Assembly: GCF_938017775.1 (NCBI RefSeq)
Contig: NZ_CALIIU010000059.1
Span: forward strand, 1 to 37,230
Source: an uncultured Campylobacter sp.
GTDB lineage: Bacteria > Campylobacterota > Campylobacteria > Campylobacterales > Campylobacteraceae
DNA length: 37,230 nt
Reading direction: 5' to 3'
Positions 32,531 to 37,230 of the stretch are shown one piece after another. The position numbers and the translations under genes are program-made. The notes beneath the pieces are model-generated. The model saw only the letters and a program-made list of their open reading frames with translations. It did not search any database and was not told where the DNA came from. Numbering within the stretch: the first letter of the stretch is position 1; every line of letters starts with the position of its first letter.

Positions 32531-33637
32531 TCATTGCAGCTTGCCTCTGCATAGCACGGGGATCTTTTCTACGACCTCGCCGCCGCTTACGAGGTAGGCG
32601 AACTCGTGTAAATTTACGACGGGGCAGATGTGGTTTGGATAAATTTCGAGCCGATCGCCCACGCGCACTGCGCCTTGCAGCGCTCTGTCGTAGACGATCA
32701 CATGCTCGTCGTAAACGCTATTTATCCACACATCCGTGCCCTTTATGCGCCCGAGCCCGGGCGTGGCGGTGAAGCCCTCGGTGCGCCTTTGCTGCGTGAG
32801 CCCCTTGGCACCGACGTCGGTGATGATGCGATCCGCCGTAGGTCTGCTGATGACGGTCGTAAGGATACTCGCCGCATTCATCGAATAATCGCCGTACGCC
32901 TGCGCCTGCGAGGCATCCATAAAGATATAGGTGCCTGGGCGGATCTCGGTGACGCCCTTTAAAATTTCAAAATCATTAATAAGCGATGGCGTCGAGCCGA
33001 TGCTAACGACGCGTGTGGGCAGGGCTAGCTCGCGCGCGATATCCGCAAACTCCAGCGTGCGGCGCTGCGCGGCTAGGTGGATGCGCTCGCATTCGCTTTT
33101 GCAGGTGGCCTTGTAGGAGTGGCCGTCGTGGGAGAACACGCCGCGGAATTCGATATTTTTACAGCTTTTTAGAAATTTTATAAACGCCGCGAAATCCTGC
33201 TTTTCCACAAAGCCCGAGCGGTTTTCGCCCACTTCGATCTCGGCAAGCACGCAGGCCTTCGTGCCGCTGCGCTCAAAGGCGCGCTCTATCAGACTCGCCT
33301 GCTCTATACTGTCGATGCCGAAGCTTAAGTTTACCCCCGCGCGCAAAAGCGCGATGATGCGCTGAAATTTCAGCTCACCCACGATCTCGTTTGCGATAAA
33401 TATATCTTTCAGCCCGTTTGCCGCCATGATCTCGGCCTCGCCCGTTTTGGCGACCGTGATGCCAGCAGCGCCGATGCTTTTTTGCAGCTTCGCGAAATAG
33501 GGCATTTTGTGCGTTTTGGTGTGCGGCCGCAGGCTCACGCCCGCGGCGTCTGCGTAGCTTTGTATCTTTTGCAGGTTGCGGAGCATGATTTCGCGATCAA
33601 TCAGCAGCGCCGGCGTGTCGATCTCCGATACCTTCAT
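32531..33637 (-). CDS. D-threonine aldolase / D-serine dehydratase-like PLP enzyme
   Basis: Alanine-racemase-like TIM barrel of the DSD1/D-threonine aldolase family, acting on D-hydroxy amino acids. The N-terminus EIDTPALLIDREIMLRNL and the PLP lysine in RPHTKTHKM are clear, then GVFSHDGHSY, and the C-terminal metal-binding block NHICPVVNLHEF (His and Cys ligands). 368 residues is normal. An AAGGAGGAAGCTT site gives the start. It is monocistronic between repeat-rich gaps. Substrate specificity is not readable. Confidence 0.87.
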   Translation of the reverse strand: MKVSEIDTPALLIDREIMLRNLQKIQSYADAAGVSLRPHTKTHKMPYFAKLQKSIGAAGITVAKTGEAEIMAANGLKDIFIANEIVGELKFQRIIALLRAGVNLSFGIDSIEQASLIERAFERSGTKACVLAEIEVGENRSGFVEKQDFAAFIKFLKSCKNIEFRGVFSHDGHSYKATCKSECERIHLAAQRRTLEFADIARELALPTRVVSIGSTPSLINDFEILKGVTEIRPGTYIFMDASQAQAYGDYSMNAASILTTVISRPTADRIITDVGAKGLTQQRRTEGFTATPGLGRIKGTDVWINSVYDEHVIVYDRALQGAVRVGDRLEIYPNHICPVVNLHEFAYLVSGGEVVEKIPVLCRGKLQ

Positions 33638-34288
33638 AAGCTTCCTCCTTGTTAAATTTACGAAATTTTAATGCAGCCGCGCTTTAGTAGCTGCGCCCGT
33701 TTTGCGGCAGCGAAATTTTAAAATTTAGCGCGGCTTGCAAAGGGTGAAATTTACCTGTCGCTTGCAAAAAGCGGAATTTGCGCGTCGTAAATTTAGCTTC
33801 GTCTGCGAAATGCAGTTTGCGCGCCGTGTAAATCGGTGCCCTTCGCGAAGCGTCTGAATTTGGCGAGTAGATTTGCGTTTCCGTGTCGCGCAAAGCAGCG
33901 TAGGCAAAAGCAATACCGCGCGGCGCATGAAAAAGTCAAAATAAAATTCTAAAGTGCGCCGAGTAAAAATCAATATGCGCACCGTACCACTAGGTCGCGG
34001 AATTTTTAGCTCCGCTTCACGCCGTTTTATTCCTCGCGCGCTATGTTTTTCTTGCGGCGCATATTCGCGTTAAATTTTTCGGTGAGCGACCCGGCGCACT
34101 ATCTGTTTCCGCGCCGCCGCTCGTGTTTTCGCGCTGAATATTTAGCGTCACAACTCGTTTGCGCTGCCGCCAGTGTTTTTTACTAAAGCTCATTTTGCGC
34201 CGCATGTTTTCAAATTGCCGCCTATTTTAGTGCCGCCGCTCGTTTCCGCAGCGGCACTTAATTTTAGCGCGCCTTGCTTTGCGCCTTG
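33638..34288. other. 650-bp gene-free stretch with repeats
   Basis: Diverged units containing GAAATTT or TAAATTT alternate with GC-rich words such as GCGCGCCG and TTTGCGC (for example 33713-33810), and the right part is pyrimidine-rich (CGCCGCTCGT repeated near 34119, 34230). Short frames here lack ribosome sites. No RNA gene seen. Confidence 0.5.
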
Positions 34289-35002
34289 CTATTTTTTGTC
34301 CTGAAGCACCTTATCGCGCCATTTCGAGTTTGCTTTGTTGTCGGTCGCTACATCTTTGGATATCTCGGCCGCCGCTTCGAAATTTTTACTTACACCCTCT
34401 TTGGAATTCTCGTATTTTAGGGCATTTTCGCTTTTGATACCGATGCTTTGCGCCTCGCTTGCGGCGTCGATATTAGCGCCCAAAAAGATAAATTCCCAGT
34501 CGTATTTCTCCTGCTTGTCGCTAATCATCTTCTTAATCTGCGCTTTGGAGTATTCGCGGCTTGAGTTCTCCATCCCGTCGGTGATGATGACGAAAAGCAC
34601 GCGATTGTTTTTGGCATAGATATCCGGTACCCGTTCGATACGCGCTATCGTGCTGCCGACGGCGTCCAGTAGCGCGGTATTGCCGCCGGCGTAGTACTCT
34701 TTGGACGTTAGGTTTTCGACCTTTTTAAGCGGCGTGCGGTTGTGGATGACGTTAAATTTCGTATCGAAAAGCACGGTCGTGACGCTGGCGTCGATGCCCT
34801 CTTTACGCTCCTTTTCTATCATCGAGTTAAATCCGCCGATCGTATCGCTCTCAAGCCCGCTCATCGAGCCTGATTTATCTAAGATCAGCACCAATTCCAG
34901 GTGATTTACGCCGTCTTTATGATTAGGTGGCGTCTCTATCTCTACACTTTTGGCAAACAATATGCCCGCAAGCGCGGCAACAAGAAAGATGATTTTTTTC
35001 AT
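34289..35002 (-). CDS. Secreted von Willebrand factor type A protein
   Basis: Residues 1-17 (MKKIIFLVAALAGILFA) are a Sec signal peptide. The VWA domain carries an intact metal-ion adhesion site: ILDKSGSMSG (DxSxS, about residue 42), the Thr in GGNTALLDA and the Asp in ITDGMENSS. After the domain comes a short charged tail (SKWRDKVLQDKK). 237 residues. Such domains bind protein partners through Mg2+. It has its own promoter and no MoxR or other VWA partner beside it, so its partner is unknown. An AAAGGAG site precedes the ATG. Confidence 0.85.
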   Translation of the reverse strand: MKKIIFLVAALAGILFAKSVEIETPPNHKDGVNHLELVLILDKSGSMSGLESDTIGGFNSMIEKERKEGIDASVTTVLFDTKFNVIHNRTPLKKVENLTSKEYYAGGNTALLDAVGSTIARIERVPDIYAKNNRVLFVIITDGMENSSREYSKAQIKKMISDKQEKYDWEFIFLGANIDAASEAQSIGIKSENALKYENSKEGVSKNFEAAAEISKDVATDNKANSKWRDKVLQDKK

Positions 35003-35036
35003 AGGGGCTCCTTTGTTAAAATTTTGTTATTTTACT

Positions 35037-35042
35037 ATTGTA
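35037..35042 (-). promoter_or_regulatory. -10 box of the VWA gene
   Basis: TACAAT on the minus strand (in CGATACAATAG), 34 bp before the ATG. Confidence 0.4.
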
Positions 35043-35219
35043 TCGCTTAAGCAATGAAATTTTATCGCTAAAGCTTCGCTGCACGCCTTTGCTGGGTAAA
35101 TTTTAATACGAAATTTATTGCGGAATTTTAACGTATCCTTGCGAGAGACGCCGCGAAATTCCGCGCGACATAGAATTATGCGCGGCGCAGAATTTCACCG
35201 CGAAATTTTAAGGCGTAGA

Positions 35220-35270
35220 ATTTTATATGGCACGGAATTTCGCGTGTAAATTTTATGTGGCACGGAATTT
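35220..35270. repeat. Two 21-bp direct repeats exactly 30 bp apart
   Basis: ATTTTATATGGCACGGAATT at 35220 recurs at 35250 with one change (TATGTGG). Both lie just after the stop of the EamA gene, within a run of AAATTT motifs. Confidence 0.6.
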
Positions 35271-35285
35271 TATAACGCCGCGAAA

Positions 35286-36179
35286 TCAAGCGCCTACGGA
35301 TCTGCTCCGTTTTGCGCTGAGGTAGCTTCCGATCTCGCTTATCAAAACGCCAGATAGGATGAGCGCCGCGCCTAAAATTTGCATCGCGCTTAGCCTCTCG
35401 CCGCCCACGAATACGCCCATAATGCCCGCCGTTACGGGCTCGAGCGTGAAAAACAGAGCGGTTTTTACGGGCGTCGTGTATTTTTGCATCAAAGCCTGCG
35501 CAAAAAAGCCAAAAACCGTTCCCAGCAGGCAGATCACCGCCATCGCGACGAAAAAGCTTCTATCCATCACCGGCACGATGCTGACTCTTTCAAAAAAGAT
35601 CGCCGCAAAGCAGCAAAGCACGCTTAAGCAGAGGATCTGTACGTAGGCGATACCCGCTACGTCGCAGCTTTGCACGAAGCGGTTGGTCAGCACGATGTGA
35701 AACGAATATGCGCACGCGCAGACTAGTGCCAGCGCTTCGCCCTTGCCCAGGCCTAGCTGCGTGTCGCCGATGAGATAGAGGCCAATGACCGCAAGCGCGA
35801 TGCCTGCGTAGGCGTAGGAGTAAATTTTATGCCTAAACAGCGCCGCGGCGATGAAGGGTACGAGCGCGACGTTTAGGCCGATGATGAAGGCTACGGAGGA
35901 GCTTTGCGCGAATTTAAAGGCGAAGGTCTGTGACGTAAAGCCCGCGAATAAAAACAGGCTAAGCACCGCGCCGTGCTTGATCTCGCGCGAAGTTATGGCT
36001 TTGAGCTTCGGGAAAAATATCGCGCCTGCGATGATGCTTGCGGCGAAAAAGCGCCAAAATAGCAGCACGAAGACGTTGTTGCTCGCAAGCGCCTGCGAGG
36101 TGGGCAGATACCCGAGCCCAAAAGCGATCGCCACGAAGAGCATTCCGATGTCGGCTCTGAATTCCAAACTTTTATTCAT
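35286..36179 (-). CDS. EamA/DMT-family transporter
   Basis: A 297-residue inner-membrane protein with about ten hydrophobic helices in two EamA halves, from DIGMLFVAIAFGLGYLPTSQ to ILGAALILSGVLISEIG. Family marks include LLFWRFFAASIIAGAIFF in the first half and KTALFFTLEPVTAGIMGVFV in the second, where the EP motif is typical. Members export amino acids or other small metabolites; the substrate is unknown. AAAAAGGACACAG gives the start. It appears monocistronic. Confidence 0.92.
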   Translation of the reverse strand: MNKSLEFRADIGMLFVAIAFGLGYLPTSQALASNNVFVLLFWRFFAASIIAGAIFFPKLKAITSREIKHGAVLSLFLFAGFTSQTFAFKFAQSSSVAFIIGLNVALVPFIAAALFRHKIYSYAYAGIALAVIGLYLIGDTQLGLGKGEALALVCACAYSFHIVLTNRFVQSCDVAGIAYVQILCLSVLCCFAAIFFERVSIVPVMDRSFFVAMAVICLLGTVFGFFAQALMQKYTTPVKTALFFTLEPVTAGIMGVFVGGERLSAMQILGAALILSGVLISEIGSYLSAKRSRSVGA

Positions 36180-36489
36180 CTGTGTCCTTTTTAAAAATTT
36201 AAAGTCGTAATTTTACGAAATTTTAGGTAAAAAATAGGCTAAATTTTGGCGGAGCGATTTGGAATTTTGGTTTTTAAGATCGCGAGCTAAATTTTAAGCG
36301 CCCAGCTCGTCTTTTGGGCTTACGTTGGGCTCATTTTTTTGTGTTTGCCCACACTTGTTCGCACACTCGTTGCCGCCGCTTCGCTACGCGTACATTTTAC
36401 GGCTGCTACTCGCGCGATCACTACGCCGCCTTGCTACGGCTTGTCATAAATTTTCATAGCTATTGCTCGCGCGTGGCTAAATTTAAAAT
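36180..36489. other. 310-bp gap
   Basis: Contains AAATTT motifs and an imperfect GCCCA / TGGGC hairpin near 36300-36320 followed, after a second TGGGCTCA, by TTTTTTT (36334-36341). No rightward gene precedes it, so a terminator role is doubtful. Nothing else seen. Confidence 0.4.
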
Positions 36490-37212
36490 TTAATCGCCCG
36501 CTCCCTCTTTGTCGTTTTTTAGAATTTCTATGTTTGCGCGCTCATTCGCGCCTTTTAAGCTTATAGTTTTTTTGAGCGCGGATTTGAGGGGAGCCTTCGC
36601 CTCTTTTGATTTTATCATCTTATAGCTCCTCTTTCTTATCTCTGCTTCGATAAATTTTATATCTTGCTGTGCGTATGGGAATGAGAGCGTGAAATTTTTG
36701 CCACTTTGCCCGTCTTTTATTTTTAAAATCGGCATCTCGCCCCTCATCCCTTTTTCCATAAGGGCATTTTCTATATCGATCTTTGTGCTAAATTTAAACG
36801 GCAAACATTCCCATTCTCTCCTTATACTGCGGCTGTCTATGATGACCCCTTTTTCGGTTAATAGCCATAGCGATATAAGTATCAAAACAATGCCCATCGC
36901 AATCACGAGTGCGGTCTCGTCGCCACTTCTGTGCAAGAAGCCGTCTATACATAAAGGGTCGTTTGCGTCAAAGCATGTAACTTTACCTTTGCCTTTTATC
37001 CTCTTTATCCAAGGCTCGTCAAATGCCACTATCGACCCCCAAGATAAAAGAAATATGACGAGCGTAAATTTGGCTACAGGGCTAGGTGGTATGAGCCAGG
37101 CGCCATTTTGCACGGTTTTATAAGAAGCGCTGCTTTTAAACAGAAAGTTTTTTAAACCGCAAAGTACAAACAGCACTACATTTGCAAAAAGCACAAAATA
37201 CAAAAGCCTCAT
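36490..37212 (-). CDS. Unknown membrane protein, 240 residues
   Basis: No family recognised. Three hydrophobic segments are visible: residues 1-18 (RLLYFVLFANVVLFVLCGL), about 48-64 (KFTLVIFLLSWGSIVAF) and about 103-120 (LVIAMGIVLILISLWLL). The C-terminal 110 residues are charged and probably cytoplasmic, with DSRSIRREWECLPFKF and a Lys-rich end. The ribosome site AAAGGAGCTGC is strong. The ATG shares ATGA with a possible upstream stop (37209-37211), so another gene may continue beyond the window edge on the same transcript. Codon use is AT-richer than in the neighbouring transporter. Confidence 0.7.
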   Translation of the reverse strand: MRLLYFVLFANVVLFVLCGLKNFLFKSSASYKTVQNGAWLIPPSPVAKFTLVIFLLSWGSIVAFDEPWIKRIKGKGKVTCFDANDPLCIDGFLHRSGDETALVIAMGIVLILISLWLLTEKGVIIDSRSIRREWECLPFKFSTKIDIENALMEKGMRGEMPILKIKDGQSGKNFTLSFPYAQQDIKFIEAEIRKRSYKMIKSKEAKAPLKSALKKTISLKGANERANIEILKNDKEGAGD

Positions 37213-37230
37213 GCAGCTCCTTTCATTGCG

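Noticed and set aside
33684..33982. Short minus-strand frames upstream of the D-threonine aldolase-like gene
   Set aside because: They read through AAATTT repeats, overlap each other in two frames and lack start signals.
36300..36341. Rho-independent terminator on the plus strand
   Set aside because: No rightward gene ends near it, and the stem is imperfect.

Overview
The window looks like chromosome of a Campylobacter (Campylobacterota) with moderately high GC, of the oral type (C. gracilis / C. showae / C. rectus / C. curvus group; species is inference). Three things point this way: the tightly packed block ileS - small membrane protein - gatA - guaB - metX - xseB - nitrilase, which as I recall resembles the C. 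jejuni Cj1061c-Cj1056c order; AAGGA-type ribosome sites with extended TATAAT -10 boxes; and very many AAATTT / TAAAATTT motifs in genes and gaps alike.

Layout. 1-320: 3' end of an AT-richer unknown gene and a 12-codon remnant, closed by a shared terminator. 382-9148 (minus): one eight-gene operon with overlapping or near-touching genes: ileS, a 36-aa membrane protein, gatA, guaB, metX, xseB, a nitrilase-family amidase with a repeat insert, and a ThiF/MoeB-type protein. IleS carries an in-frame TAA that cuts off its zinc domain. 9267-11185 (plus): CinA-family protein and an unusual lipoprotein. 11745-14761 (plus): a KefF/MdaB-like flavin oxidoreductase, then pyrB-pyrC. 15405-17290: an unknown 342-aa protein and a RelE/RHH-type toxin-antitoxin pair. 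17607-23510 (minus): a Tat-exported molybdopterin S/N-oxide reductase, and a PepSY membrane protein plus TonB-dependent siderophore receptor pair behind a candidate Fur-controlled promoter. 23890-26862: dgkA, xth, fhs. 26863-28256: a 1.4-kb gene-poor stretch with short dispersed repeats and a decayed copy of part of the next gene. 28257-31574: a large membrane protein with eight CxxCxGxG zinc-finger repeats and a C-terminal peptidoglycan-binding-like segment, then a Sel1/Hcp-type cysteine-rich secreted protein. 31743-37212: a truncated histidine phosphatase, a pyrimidine-dimer glycosylase-like gene, a D-threonine aldolase/D-serine dehydratase-like enzyme, a secreted VWA protein, an EamA transporter and an unknown membrane protein.

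Most genes are housekeeping: translation (ileS, gatA), purines and pyrimidines (guaB, pyrB, pyrC), methionine (metX), one-carbon metabolism (fhs), DNA repair (xseB, xth, Pyr_excise), envelope (dgkA), anaerobic respiration and iron uptake. The unusual biology is in the repeats: AAATTT-centred palindromes and short degenerate repeats fill most gaps above 300 bp, and 18-bp repeats and low-complexity segments have grown inside several proteins. No tRNA, rRNA, CRISPR array, insertion sequence or prophage was recognised.
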